Assembly: GCA_026122225.1 (NCBI GenBank)
Contig: JANEZZ010002886.1
Coordinates: forward strand, 62,001 to 126,000
Source: Heloderma charlesbogerti
Lineage: Eukaryota; Chordata; Lepidosauria; Squamata; Helodermatidae
Length of the DNA stretch: 64,000 bases
Reading direction: 5' to 3'
Part shown: positions 1 through 10,481 of the stretch, in pieces
How positions within the stretch are numbered: position 1 is the stretch's first letter
Layout of the letters: each line of letters opens with the position of its first letter
Notes under the pieces: model-generated
What the model was told of the DNA's origin: nothing
What the model saw: only the letters and a program-made list of their open reading frames with translations
Database searches by the model: none
Position numbers and translations under genes: made by a program

Positions 1-673
1 GTTGTCGTCAAGTCTTGACTTGATTGTGGATAGTTTTTCTCATGCCTTAATTCTAAAACTGGGTGATTTTTTTTTCAATTTAGCAGTGCAACTTTAAAAC
101 TTAAATGTGTATAATTAAGATAGTTTATTTTTTATCCGCTGGTTGACTTTGAATTGTAAATGTGGGATGTTTAAGGGCCACTAAATCCCCATGCCAAGTC
201 TATTTTCACATGCTGATAATCTAGATAAATTGTTAAGAGCATTGTGGGAAAGAAAAACAGAAAACCTGCAAACACAGTGAAGAAACTCCCAGATACTCTA
301 TATTTTAGACAAAGAACTAGTTTACCCCTTCAGTAAGTAGCATGATCCAGAAAGAATTAAGTGGGTTATTGTAAACTGAACAGATGCACCTCCTCTGTTG
401 CATTACAGATATGTAGGAGAACAATACAGTTCTGATTCCACACTCCTTGAGAAGTTTCTGACTAAAAGCAGTAGGTGCTTAATGGATGCAGTTTGCACCA
501 TATCTGCAGTAGGCTACCATTTTGTACTGCTGTTCTCTTTACAATAAAGCTAGTTTTCTATAGGATGTTCATTAGGTTTTTTTTAAAATGCCTATTGAAC
601 ATGGATAACATTGAATGTGGTTAGAATAACACTAACACTTTTTTCTCACTTTTCTTTCCTACTGCATTTAAAG
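1..673 (+). other. CADPS: CADPS intron, 3' part
   Basis: AT-rich intronic sequence leading to the splice acceptor of the first exon in the window. The last 40 bases are pyrimidine-rich and end in AAAG just before codon GCC at 674. I see no recognisable repeat or RNA gene here. The branch point is not assigned. Confidence 0.8.
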
Positions 674-830
674 GCCTTTGCTTGGTGGTCAGATTTAATG
701 GTTGAACATGCGGAAACCTTCCTCTCATTGTTTGCGGTAGATATGGACGCCGCACTAGAGGTCCAGCCCCCCGATACCTGGGACAGCTTTCCACTCTTTC
801 AGCTTCTAAATGATTCCCTTCGTAGTGACT
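674..830 (+). CDS. CADPS: CADPS exon a (MUN-domain region)
   Basis: This 157-nt exon starts in phase 0 after a polypyrimidine tract ending TTTAAAG and ends with one base of a split codon before a GTATGT donor. It encodes residues beginning [16 protein letters not shown] and ending LRSD, which I recognise from CADPS/CAPS1, a cytosolic protein that primes dense-core vesicles for calcium-triggered release by binding PI(4,5)P2 and SNAREs. The segment lies in the MUN domain, related to Munc13. The leftover T joins AT of the next exon to give a Tyr codon, as the family sequence expects. Compared with my recollection of mammalian CADPS, there is Ser for Phe and Ser for Thr near the exon end. CADPS2 diverges more in the later exons, so CADPS is preferred. 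Confidence 0.95.
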
Positions 831-1616
831 GTATGTATTGTATTTTAGTCATTTAATATTGTTTCACTGATAGGGCAAAATTGTTGGGTTAATGCCAGCA
901 ATTATTACTGTTTTGCAATTCTTGGTAGAAGATTAGTGGTACTTAAGAGAATTAAAGAGGTTAAAGAGAAAACTATATAAGAATTCAGCTCAGGGTTTTT
1001 TTAATTCTGCTTGAGAAGAGTTCAGACATATATAGGAAGATGGCGTAAAAAAAAAGTCCAGAGAAATCCCCAGTCTCTGTAGTGCCCTAAGCAATCAGAA
1101 AAAAAATCCTTGCCCAGATATATTTTATTTATATTTAATTAAAATATACAAGCATATCAGTTGTCTCCGAAACAAAACAATAACAAAAGCAGCAAGATTG
1201 ACATTCCTGGAAATTCTCTGAGAACCATTGTTAGGCTTTTCTTTCAAACTGTGGTACCTTTACAGGCTTTTAAAAAGTGTCATTGGATTAAATGGGAATT
1301 TAATAGCTAGCACCATGCTAAATGGCATGGGTTTACTTCAAAGATCCCCATTAGGTGAACTCTTAATTACTTGTATGCACACCAACTCGTTGTTTCCTCC
1401 CACTATGAACAATAGCCCCACAACTCACCTATTTTTGAAACTTTCCAAGATGAAAGGCACAATTGTCATCGCATACATGAATTATTGCACTTTTCTTGGT
1501 CACAATCCAAAGAAACTATATGCATAGGCAACAAGAGAGTTCTCTGGAGTTTCCACTTCAGCTGCTCATAATACTAGGGAAAGAATCCATGGGTTGTATA
1601 CAATCTCAGTCTAAAT

Positions 1617-1735
1617 TGTTGTTGTTGTTCAGTTGTTAAGTCGTGTCCCGACTCTTCGTGACCCCATGGACCATAGCACGCCAGGCCTTCCTATCCTCCG
1701 CTCTCTCCTGGAGTGTGCTCAGGTTCAAAGTGGTG
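1617..1735 (-). mobile_element. BovB (RTE-clade) LINE 3' end fragment
   Basis: The plus strand reads like the reverse complement of the well-known BovB 3' terminus (key words CGACTCTTCGTGACCCCATGG and AGCACGCCAGGCCT), so the LINE points to the minus strand with its (AAC)n tail at 1617-1628. BovB is a non-LTR retrotransposon that is abundant in squamates. Only about 120 bp remain. The fragment abuts a tRNA-derived SINE on its other side. It could instead be the BovB-like tail of a SINE; the absence of a SINE head in that orientation favours a LINE fragment. Confidence 0.75.
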
Positions 1736-1982
1736 TGGTGAGAGCATTGGACTGGGAGCCGGGAGATCTGGGTTCTCGTCCCTACTCGGCCATGGAAGCT
1801 CACTGGGTGACTTTGGGCCAGTCACACACTCTCAGCCCAACCTACCTCACAGGGTTGTTGTTGTGAGGATAAAATGGAGAGGAGGAGGTTAATGTTAGCC
1901 GCCTTGGGTTCCTTGCAAGAGGAAAAAAGGCGGGATATAAATGCAGTAAGTAAGTAAGTAAATAAATAAATAAATAAATGAG
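1733..1982 (+). mobile_element. tRNA-derived SINE
   Basis: A SINE with a pol III promoter-like head: an A-box-like segment around GAGCATTGGACTGGGAG and a degenerate B box GGGTTCTCGTCCC. The body has the TGACTTTGGGCCAGTCAC motif typical of squamate tRNA SINEs. The 3' part CCGCCTTGGG...GGCGGGATATAAAT resembles a LINE tail and ends in (GTAA)n(AATA)n. Another copy of the same family is at 47918-48225. Box A is imperfect, so transcription is not implied. Confidence 0.8.
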
Positions 1983-2494
1983 TTCAATGTTCAGTCTAAA
2001 TTAGGTCCCATTAATTTCAATAGGTAGGACTAACATTAGGTACAACCCCATGTTTTAAAAAGAAAGGCAGCTTTTCTCCATGAACAGCAGTAATGGAATC
2101 TTCAATGAAAGAATGTGCAGATTTTCTTTTGCATCTGCATACTGCTGTGTTGGAGTATTTATTGTATTGATTATGACCATAATATCCCTTCCCCATCTTT
2201 CTCATGGCAATAAGCCAGGCTCTGTTTCTGAGCCCACTGATGTAGCTTAGTGATTCCTAACTGATGGATTGGGACTATCTGGGTTATGGGGGCCTGAAGG
2301 CAAAGGGTGTTGAGCATAGCATGCCAAAAAGATGTAAATGGTATTGATTTTGTGAAAGGATTGACAGGTGAATCCTAAACAAAGATAAATGTCCATGAAA
2401 AATCTGGGTTTTGCTCTTATGAAATTTCATGATGCCATGCATAAGAAAAATAATGTTGTGTTCCTCCTCTGGGTCCCACCAGTGCAAGATATAC

Positions 2495-2756
2495 ACTATG
2501 GTGGCACATGGAAGAGGGCCTTCTCTGCTGTGGCACCCCAATTGTGGAATGCCTTTCCCTTAGAGATGTGATTGGCACAGACGTTGGTTTCATTTCAGCG
2601 CCATGTTAAAACATGGCTTTTCACCAAAGCCTTGAGGGCTAATTGAATTCCCTAAAGTTGCACACTACTGTTTAAATTGATTTTATCTGTATGCCGCCCT
2701 GAGTTCTTAATGATATAGGGTGGGATACAAATGCTTTAAATAAATAAATAAGAAAA
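2495..2756 (+). mobile_element. L2-type LINE 3' end fragment
   Basis: Translates partly as RAFSAVAPQLWNAFPLE, the C-terminal signature of reptile L2-like LINE ORF2. It is followed by a 3' UTR ending TATGCCGCCCTGAG...GGTGGGATACAAATGCTTTAAATAAATAAATAA. It is 5' truncated, as usual for target-primed reverse transcription. The upstream limit is approximate. Confidence 0.7.
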
Positions 2757-2810
2757 GTAGTGTTTTGCCTAAAGGCATGTCCGTATCACCAATTTAAACC
2801 AGTTTAAGGC

Positions 2811-2897
2811 TGCAATCCTAAACTCACTTGCCAGGGACCACTGAGCACAGTGGAACGTACATCCAAGTAAACATGGATAGGACTGTACTGATTATGT
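2811..2897. repeat. Short MITE-like repeat (GCAATCCTA family)
   Basis: Begins GGCTGCAATCCTAAACTC and ends GGATAGGACTGTACTG, inverted-repeat termini of a roughly 85-bp unit. The same unit recurs near 3.1, 20.7, 22.7, 25.6 and 45.0 kb. This copy is diverged in the middle. Family name not assigned. Confidence 0.6.
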
Positions 2898-3079
2898 TGC
2901 AGCTTCCATATAAGGACCCCTGGATGCTATAGTTCTAAAGAGCTGAAGATAGAGATTTCTGAAGATAGAATGTTTCCACACTCATGCAAAAGTACAATTC
3001 ATAGGGTGCCTCAAAATTCAAACTGTCTGAAATCAGCTTCCATCTGTAGGGTATGTGTGCTCTTCAATCCAAAGATTTG

Positions 3080-3168
3080 CAGTGCAATCCTATGCATGTC
3101 TTCTCAGAAGTAACTCCCATTAAGCTCTGTGAGACTTACTCCCAAATAAGTGTGTATAGGACTGCAGA
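3080..3168. repeat. Short MITE-like repeat (GCAATCCTA family)
   Basis: Begins AGTGCAATCCTATGCATG and ends GTGTATAGGACTGCAG, with the internal phrase CAGAAGTAACTCCCATTAAG typical of the family. The two ends are inverted repeats of each other. Confidence 0.7.
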
Positions 3169-3562
3169 CTTAAGAGTAATAGCGCATATAAAGAAGCACT
3201 AGTTTTACTATCAATCAGAGTTATAATGTATACCAAAGCATTTTTACTGTTTTTGTACCCAAAAATAATAACATAGCTGTTTTGCTACGACTTAAGTGTT
3301 GCCACTAATGGGCATGAATGCATTGTTTGCTTGTTTTAATTAAGAAATCAATCCTGCAGTTACTTTACCATCATGGAGATTACTGAAATTCCTCTACAGT
3401 ATATGGTTTGATGACAGAACCTTTTATTGGGCAGGGGTTTTGCCAGTTGATTTGTTTTGCCCCAAAAGGTTATATTAAAAATATATAAGCTGTGTAATTA
3501 ATATGACTGGTTTGGGTTTTCTGTGAAAGATTTCTTACTATACTTTTATTTATTTATTCTAG

Positions 3563-3704
3563 ATAATTTGTGCAATGGAAAATACCACAAACATCTTCAA
3601 GACTTGTTTGCTCCACTTGTTGTTAGATATGTCGATCTCATGGAGTCCTCAATTGCACAATCAATTCACAGGGGCTTTGAGCGGGAGTCATGGGAGCCAG
3701 TAAA
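3563..3704 (+). CDS. CADPS: CADPS exon b (MUN-domain region)
   Basis: A 142-nt exon. Its first two bases complete the Tyr codon split by the previous intron, and it ends with AA of a codon before the donor GTAAGG. It encodes [15 protein letters not shown] and continues to FERESWEPV. These are characteristic of CADPS; CADPS2 differs at several of these positions. The AA left over can pair with G of the next exon (AAG, Lys) or with C of the exon after it (AAC, Asn), so exon c can be skipped without a frame change. The acceptor is TTATTTATTCTAG. Confidence 0.96.
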
Positions 3705-4649
3705 GTAAGGAAACCTCCTTTGATACAATTGGAGTTTTCGGGTACAAGAGGACTCATGCACAGATGAATTAGTAAAATATTAGATGTTCTGTTAATATTT
3801 TCTGGTTTTCTGCTAAAAATATAAAGCTTTTTTTCCATTTCAGAGGTTTTTATGGAAGAGATAATAGATAGTCTTTAGTATATTATACATTGTTAACGTC
3901 ACTTCTAATTACTTACATTTGGGGATGTAAATGTAAAGGGTGAATGGAACTCCTCTCATTTTCTTCAATCTTTCAGCTCTTTATAGCCCAATATACACAC
4001 CACTTAAGTCAGAGTACTAAACTAGATTTATTTATTTATTTATCACATTTCTATACTGCCCCATAGCCGAAGCTGTCTGAGCATCCTTATTTGAAACAAT
4101 TGCACTGACTGCCATTACAAGTATGAAGTCATATTTTTCACTAAGCCACCCTAATCGTTTGTGAGCTGGCAGAGGAAAAAGCCAATTCACTGGTAACTAG
4201 TGGTGTGACTTATTTCCACATCACTCTAGTCATGTTTGGAACCACGTAGAACCCACATTTTACCACACATGGTGAGTGGTACAATTCCCCTTGCCACATG
4301 GTAGGGTGATAGAAATGACCAAGTCACTCAGGAGTAAGAGAGGTCTCCCCAGAGTAGTTCAGCCATCTGTTTGAGCTCAAAGGTGGGTCCAATGACACGA
4401 TTCCTTACCACCTAGTTATTGGTCTTAGCCTGCAAGCAGTGGCATTACTGGGGTAATGCAGGACAATGCGCCTGCGAAGCAGCTTCAGTGCCACTGCTAA
4501 TAATGTATGAATTGGCCCGAAGTCTTAAACCAAAATCCTGGTATTCAGGAATAACTGGTTTGTACACCCCAGCCTAATGGTCCTACGTACAAGGCCTTTT
4601 TCCAAAAGCAGTCTGAGGGTCAGACTACACATGACATGGGAAAAGCACA
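3705..4649 (+). other. CADPS: CADPS intron between exons b and c, 5' part
   Basis: Start of a 19.5-kb intron, up to the DIRS element. A short (TTTA)n run with a CTATACTGCCCCATAG tail at 4027-4070 looks like an antisense LINE 3' terminus. The rest holds nothing I recognise. No target duplication is visible at the DIRS edge, as expected for tyrosine-recombinase integration. Confidence 0.6.
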
Positions 4650-4826
4650 TTCTTCTTTGTGGTCTCTGTGCATCACACATATGGGCTCTGTGCCTGTGCA
4701 GAACCTCGATTCGGGAAACTTCTATAGCTGAGGAATTTTGGCGGGAACCTCTCACCCACCATCCCGCTGCGCATACTCCAGCAGGGTTCCCTCTCAATTG
4801 CTCAGTTCTTCGTCCAACACCATTGT
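4650..4826 (+). repeat. DIRS left inverted terminal repeat
   Basis: Starts TTCTTCTTTGTGGTCTCTG. The segment around CCTCGATTCGGGAAACTTCT and TGAGGAATTTTGG matches the reverse complement of 12237-12400 with scattered differences. The outermost 35 bases are also complemented at 12056-12090 in the internal region. Confidence 0.88.
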
Positions 4827-4981
4827 GGTAGCACTCGATTGAAAGGACTTCTCGTTAGACTTTGGCTGAAGAGAAATTATATTGTTTTTTTCTGGCTTTC
4901 TTCTTTCTGTAGTTTTTCTGCCTTTAACTGTTCTCTCATTTTTGGTTACAATTTTATTTTGGTCTTGCAATCGTCGATCGT

Positions 4982-7161
4982 GTGGCACCTTTAGGCTTAC
5001 AGCTGGTTAAGGCCCCTTTCCAAAAGTGCGTGCGTTGTGGGGCAAAATTACCTCCCATGGATGGGCACTCCTTGCACCTTCTCTGCCTGGGTGAAGGCCA
5101 TATCATGGAGGCCTGCCATCATTGCATGTCGTTTAGTAAGCAGGAGAGAAAAAATCATGCTGATAGACTTAAAGCGATCCTGTGGGGAAAGGCTTTGAAA
5201 GCGTCAGATGCCCCTAAACAGCCTATGGTGTCGATTTCAAATCAGCTGAAAAGTCAGCCTAAGGGCGCAGATAAAGCCCCTCAAAAAGAGGTTCTCGAGA
5301 AGTCAGTGAATTTGCCTGCCCAGTCAGCCCTGGCTCTAACCACAGGCCATTCTGACCTTCCAACTCTGGGCCGCTCCTTGGCAGTTTCCTTTGCCAAAAA
5401 GTTGTCGAAAAAGGCGAGATCTCACTCATCCAGTGTCAGGAAGAGAAAGAAGAAGGCAAAGGAGTCAAAAAAGCTCCTTTCCCGACAGAGTAAAAAAAGC
5501 TCATTTCCCGACCTGGAACCCCAGCTTGGCTGCCGGAGCCACCTCCGATGTTAGATTCGCCGATTCCAATGGTTTCAGTGCCTTCGATATTGACCACGGT
5601 ACCACCAATACCCTCCATGTCAGAAGGGGAGTTTAGAGACTCGACACCAACTTGGGATCAAGGAGAGGTCGGGTTCAACCAAACTCATACTTGACGTGGA
5701 GATTTTTCCCTGTGTTTGGCTTACTCCGCCTGCTCCCGAAGGGGTGACTGGCCACCAGAGTTACCACAGCCTTGGTACAGACACAGGTCTCATTCCCCTC
5801 ACTCAGGTTGGGAACGAGAATCGGATTGGTCTCGTCCTCCACAACGTCATTACGGGTGGGATGATTGGAACCATTATCGACCTCATCACTATCCTTATGA
5901 TCATTACGCTTACTCCAGCGATTATCAACATGACCGCGACACCTATTCGTCAGCTGCGTTAGCTCAGCCACCACCACAGGAGATGGTTATGCCACCGCCG
6001 CCTCCACTGCCACTGGTACGGGCACCCTCTGCTGCATTGCCGGCACTTGCTACGAGGTGTCCCTTCTGGCCGTCTCACCAATTGGCTCTGGAAACGTTAG
6101 TTATGCAGAGCATAGAAGGAGGAAAAACTCTTTCTCCACTACCCCAGGCTGAGTCCCCAAAGCCTGATGACCAGGATACTCAGCAGATGTCTTCTTGCTC
6201 CCCAGGGGAAGATTATCAGTCTGACTCAGCTTCGGTCTCATCCATTCTGTTGTCACTGTCATCACCCAGTGTTGCTGTGGGCTCCCAGGACCCATTGTCT
6301 CCCTCGGAGGATATGGGTCATTTTGCAGAACAAGTTTCTAGAATGGCCCAGTTGCTCAGTCTTGAGACTCAACAACCTGTGGAGAGAGTTAAGGACCCGG
6401 TGTTCGATGTCCTCCACACCGATTCAACCACCCCAGTTGCCATTCCATTTCTCCGGACTTTATTACAGAAGGTACCCCTCTCTTGGAAGGCTCCATCCTC
6501 CATGAGTCTGACCTCTAAATGGCTGGAGACTATGTATAGAATACAAGAGAAGGATGCAAAGTTTTTATTCACCCATCCTCCACCCAATTCAGTCATTGTG
6601 GAGTCATCACAGGGCAGGTCTCATTGGCTTCATTCTTCCCCAGTAGACAAGGAAGGCAGGAGATTAGATTTGATGGGAAGATGTATCTACTCCTCTGCTT
6701 CCCTTGGACTATGGGTTACAAATTATCAAGCAACTATGGCTTGGTACCAGCTTTTTCTATGGGAAAAGATTGGCTCCCTCTTCGACTACCTACCGGATGA
6801 TCAACATAAACTGGTGAGACTTTTTCAGGCAGAGGCCACGAAGGTAGCAAGGCAACAAATTAACACTGCCCGACACCAAGCTGATTGTGATGGTAAGGCT
6901 ATGGTAGGGGCTATCACACTTCACAGACAAGCCTGGTTGAGGTCGGCAGACCATGCACAGGATGCACGTTCCCATATTGAAGACCTCCCTTTTGACGATG
7001 AGGGTTTATTTAACTCCAAAACCAACGAGGCCATGGACACTATTCAAAAGGCCAAGAATACAGCAAGGAAGATTGGTCTCTCACAGGCTCCTCCACCATT
7101 CAGACAATGCCACTGTTATCGACAGTCAGCTTTCACTCAATCCCAACCTCATCAGGATTGA
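4982..7161 (+). pseudogene. DIRS gag-like ORF1, broken
   Basis: The N-terminal part (4982-5554) has a Cys/His pattern, CVRCGAKL...LHLLCLG...CHHC, seen at the start of DIRS gag proteins, followed by a Lys-rich stretch. The frame then shifts through a piece in another frame (about 5450-5636) to the long reading frame 5716-7161. That frame is rich in Pro, His and Tyr early on and holds the conserved gag C-terminal half with LFDYLPDDQHKLVRLF and WLRSADHAQDARS. At least two frameshifts separate the parts. Gag packages the element RNA. It is not a host gene: it lies between the DIRS terminal repeat and RT. Confidence 0.8.
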
Positions 7162-7329
7162 GTGGTGTGACAGCAACAAGGTTTCCAACAGAAACTCCAA
7201 TTTGCTCTACATCACGTTTCCGGTCTTCTTGTAAGAGATCTGACTTTATGAAGAAGCAGCGCCTTTGACTGTCCCCTGGAACCGCCTGTTTCCCAGGATG
7301 ATCTTTTCCCTTTCCACTCACACCTCGCA

Positions 7330-8862
7330 GCCTTTTTTCCATCATGGCAGAGAATAACAATGGACTTGTGGGTCCTTGCTATTATTCGTTGAGGTTACAG
7401 AATCGAGTTCGACACTGTTCCCCCTTTCTCAGGCATCACGTCAGTGCCGTCTTCCCCACTACTTTGCAGAGAGGTAGACAAACTCCTTTCGAAGGGAGCA
7501 ATCAAACATGTCCCTGCAATATGGCTGCACAAGGGCTTCTACTCCCAATATTTTGCAGTATCCAAAAAGGACAGCAGACTTCGCCCAATTCTGGATCTCA
7601 GAGGGATCAATCTGTTCATTCCATCCAGAAAGTTCAGAATGATCACATTGACTTAGATCCTACCCTTGCTACAGACGGGAGATTGGTTTGCGACCATCAG
7701 TTTGAAAGACGCGTACTTTCATATTGCAATAGAGGACTTCAGCCAGAGCTTTCTCCGCTTCTCAGACGACTGTCTTCCCTACCAGTTCAAGGTGTTGCCG
7801 TTCGGGCTCGCTACTGCTCCACGGGTATTCACAAAATGCATAGATGTGGTGTGTGCCCATCTCAGGCTTTGAGGGGTCCAGATCTATCCTTACATCAACG
7901 ATTGGCTCATAGTCGCTCAATCAAGGACCCAACTTCTGGAAAGCATCCAAATTACACTGGAACTGTTAGGAGACCTCGGTTTGTTTGTGAACATGGAAAA
8001 ATCATTCTTAGTGCCATCCCAAGTTGTCCAGTTTATCAGGGCCTCCATAAATTCCCAAGTAGGTCTTGCATTTCTTCCTCAGGACCAAGCACAGGTGCTA
8101 ATGCAACTTTCATCAGATGTTCTAGCTTGCCATACCGTACGAGCCTATACAATACAGAAACTACTGGGACTGATGGCAGCTACAACTGCAGTGGTACCGT
8201 GTGCTCGCCTCCATATGAGGACTTTGCAAAACTGGTTTATCAGGGCGTTTGACCTGCGGCAAGACTTCCAGAGAGTCAGACTACAGCTTACCCAGGCAGT
8301 CCTGGTTTCCCTTCAGTGGTGGACTGTGTCGTCCAAGCTCTTAAGGGGTCTGCCTTTTCAACTTCCCACACCGATGTTGACAGTCATGACAGACACCTCG
8401 ATATCAGGCTGGGGAGCTCACTGCACTCGCTTCAAAGTGCAAGGGTTCTGGTCAAGGGCAGAGGCGCACAGCCATATCAATGACCTGGAGCTGCTTGCAG
8501 TTGACAAAGACCTGAGGGCTTTCAAAGTAGTCCTTTGTAGTCATCGCATCCAAATCGCATCCGACAACACCATGTATTCCACCTAAACAAACAAGGTGGG
8601 ACTCATTCAATGCCATTGATTCGACTGACAATACAAATCTTAGAATGGTGCATGGCACAGGACATCACCTTTACGGTGATCCATATTGCAGGCAAAGACA
8701 ACATCTTGGCTGACCATCTGAGCTACTGTTTCCCACTGTAACATGAATGGGAGCTCAGTTCGGGTGTCTTCAATCGCCTGTTCCACCAGTGGGGTCGCCC
8801 ATCCTTGGACCTCTTCGCATCGGAGGAGAATGCAGCATGCCTTTGTTTCTGCAGCTGTGCAG
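7330..8862 (+). pseudogene. DIRS RT-RNase H and start of Dam-like domain, broken
   Basis: The correct frame reads a DIRS reverse transcriptase: KGAIKHVP and SKKDSRLRPILDLRGIN near 7500-7620, SLKDAYFHIAI near 7700, and LPFGLATAPRVFTK near 7800. The catalytic Y-x-D-D box is YIND at 7891-7902, so the first catalytic Asp is Asn. RNase H follows, with TDTSISGWGAH, LELLAV and ASDN providing the expected acidic residues. In-frame stops occur at 7654 (TAG), 7870 (TGA) and 8739 (TAA, after a frame change), and there is a frameshift near 8580. The end, SLDLFASEENA, begins a phage Dam-like methylase domain that is cut by the hAT insertion at 8864. Confidence 0.85.
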
Positions 8863-8863
8863 G

Positions 8864-9804
8864 TAGGGATGGCGGAGAATTTCTCCCCGAAACTTCGGGG
8901 GGCCGAGCGCCAACGTGTTCGGCCCCCCGAACAAGTTTCGGGGAGAAATCCTCCGCACACACCCCCACCCCCCGCACACCCCCTGGGACGGGACTTACCT
9001 TCACCGAATGTTCCTCCCGGTGGCTGGTCCAGCCGGCGGTTTGGCGGGTGTTCGAGCGAGGCGGGAGCGGCAGCTGGTCTTTCGACCGGCTGCCGCCGCC
9101 GCCATTGCAATGAAAGGGGAAAAAAAAAAAACGCCCCCTGATAGGCTACGTGACGATTCACGTAGCCTATCACGCCTAGATTTGCAAAGTCAGCCGTGAT
9201 AGGCTACGTGAATCGTCACGTAGCCTATCACGGATGACTTAAAAAAAAAAAAAAGAGTGTACGGATAATGGCGGCCCCCATAGGGAGCCGCCATTCCCGT
9301 TCCTTATTTGGTCGCTGTAGTCTACGTAAATGTTTACATAGACTACGGCGAAAATAAGGGCAACGCTATTTGCGTTGCCCTTATTTTCGCTGTAGTCTAC
9401 GTAAACATTTACGTAGACTACAGCGACTAAATAAGGAACGCGAATGGCGGCTCCCTATGGGGGCCGCCATTCGCGTACGCGCTTTTTTTTTTTTTTTTTT
9501 TAAGTCATCCGTGATAGGCTACGTGACGATTCACGTAGCCTATCACGGCTGACTTTGCAGATCTAGCCGTGATAGGCTACGTGAATCGTCACGTAGCCTA
9601 TCAGGGGGCGTTTTTTTTGTTTTTTGTTTACTTTCGCGTTCGCGGCCGGGCGAGGCGAGTCACCTTCTCCCCGGCCTGAATTTCAGCCGGGCGAGGCGGG
9701 AAGCCTCCCCCCCCGGCCTGAACTTCGCGGGGGGACCAGCGAAGCGCATCCCCCCCACCGCGAACGGCCTTCGACGACAGGTAAGTGACTTTCGTCCACC
9801 CCTA
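8864..9804 (+). mobile_element. Non-autonomous hAT element 1, GC-rich foldback type
   Basis: A 941-bp insertion in the DIRS methylase-like region. It starts TAGGGATGGCGGAG and ends TTCGTCCACCCCTA. The flanking 8-mers are tgtgcagg (8856-8863) and cgtgcagg (9805-9812), an 8-bp target duplication with one mismatch, which fits the hAT superfamily. The other end type (ACGAAAGTCACTTAC read inward) also occurs at the left end of the second element, so the two are one family in opposite orientation. No transposase is encoded. The interior is a giant palindrome. GC content is clearly above the surrounding intron. Confidence 0.8.
9117..9622. repeat. Approximately 500-bp compound palindrome
   Basis: Two arms of about 240 bp are near-perfect reverse complements around a centre near 9370. 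Each arm is itself made of stem-loops: two units of GATAGGCTACGTGA / TCACGTAGCCTATC, one unit with GGCGGC...GCCGCC, and one with TAGTCTACGTAAA / TTTACRTAGACTA. Poly-A and poly-T runs mark the inner boundary of the first pair. The arms differ by a few percent. Single strands could fold into one long hairpin or a cross of many small ones. Confidence 0.9.
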
Positions 9805-9812
9805 CGTGCAGG

Positions 9813-9904
9813 CAGAGGTGCGAGGTCTCTCAGGGATGCCTTTGCCACCAATTGGAGCAGAGGTCTCCTGTACATGTTTCCACCTTTTCCTCTTCTCACG
9901 CAGG
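9813..9904 (+). pseudogene. DIRS Dam-like methylase coding island between two hAT insertions
   Basis: About 90 bp of original DIRS sequence left between the two insertions. It reads DAFATNWSRGLLYMFPPFPLL, the expected continuation of the SLDLFASEENA segment before 8862. The MFPPFP motif takes the place of the NPPY-like catalytic motif of phage Dam-type adenine methylases found in DIRS elements. The final bases 9897-9904 are the left target site of the second hAT element. Confidence 0.75.
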
Positions 9905-10100
9905 TAGGGATGTACGAAAGTGACTTACCTTTCGTGGATTATGTTGATGGGGGGGGAGGTGTTCCGTTCCTCCCCCTGGAATCCTCGATGGCTGGCTGTG
10001 CTCCGTGACAGCTCTGCGGAGCAGCCGGCCAGGCCCAGCCCATCCCAGAGCCGTCCGCAGCCGGATTTCCAGCCACGGAGAGCTCTGTCGGGGGGGGAAC

Positions 10101-10452
10101 TGCGTACGCAAATGGCAGCGGCTACGGCTGCCGCCATTTGCGTTCCTTATTTTTGGCCATCTAAATCTACGTAAATATTTACGTAGACTAAGACGGTGAA
10201 AATAAAGGGGAATGCAAATAGCGTAGCGGGCGCTATTTGTGTCCCTTTTTGATTCACCGTTTTAGCCTACATAAATCTTTACATAGGCTAAAACGGCAAA
10301 TCAAAAAGGGACGCAAATAGCGCCCGCTACACTATTTGCGTTCCCCTTTATTTTCGCCGTCATAGTCTACGTAAATATTTACGTAGACTAAGATGGCCAA
10401 AAATAAGGAACGCAAATGGCGGCGGCCATAGCCGCCGCCATTTGCGTACGTG
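10101..10452. repeat. Approximately 350-bp compound palindrome in hAT element 2
   Basis: Inverted arms around a centre near 10276, at the stem-loop CCGTTTTAGCCTACATAAA / TTTACATAGGCTAAAACGG. Flanking units are CGCAAATAGCG, a TAGTCTACGTAAATATTTACGTAGACTA stem, and GGCGGC/GCCGCC with CGCAAATGG ends. Several bases differ between arms. Confidence 0.88.
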
Positions 10453-10481
10453 GTTTTGTTTTGTTTTTTAAACCCACCCAG

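Larger units (their letters stand above)
831..3562 (+). other. CADPS: CADPS intron between exons a and b
   Basis: A 2,732-bp intron with a GTATGT donor and a TTATTCTAG acceptor. It contains a BovB tail, a tRNA SINE, an L2-type LINE 3' end and two short MITE-like repeats, each listed separately. In 831-1616, 1983-2494 and 3169-3562 I recognise nothing beyond AT-rich sequence. Bases 1990-2045 resemble the degraded TAACATTGGATACA-type short repeat also seen near 15.8 kb and 48.0 kb. Confidence 0.8.

Noticed and set aside
5716..7161. 481-codon open frame as a possible host gene
   Set aside because: It lies between the DIRS left terminal repeat and RT and carries gag-like sequence. No host splice context.
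8640..9173. 177-codon minus-strand frame
   Set aside because: It spans the boundary of the DIRS coding region and the hAT insertion, so it is an accident of GC-rich palindromic DNA.
9137..9604. Regularly repeated hairpins as a CRISPR array
   Set aside because: The window is vertebrate, the units are arranged symmetrically rather than as direct repeats with unique spacers, and they lie inside a transposon.
8863..9805. Reading the flanking repeat of the first palindromic element as a 6-bp duplication (gtgcag)
   Set aside because: If the termini are TAGGGATG, as proved by the perfect 8-bp duplication at 36084-36472, the repeats become 8 bp with one mismatch in both elements, which fits hAT better.
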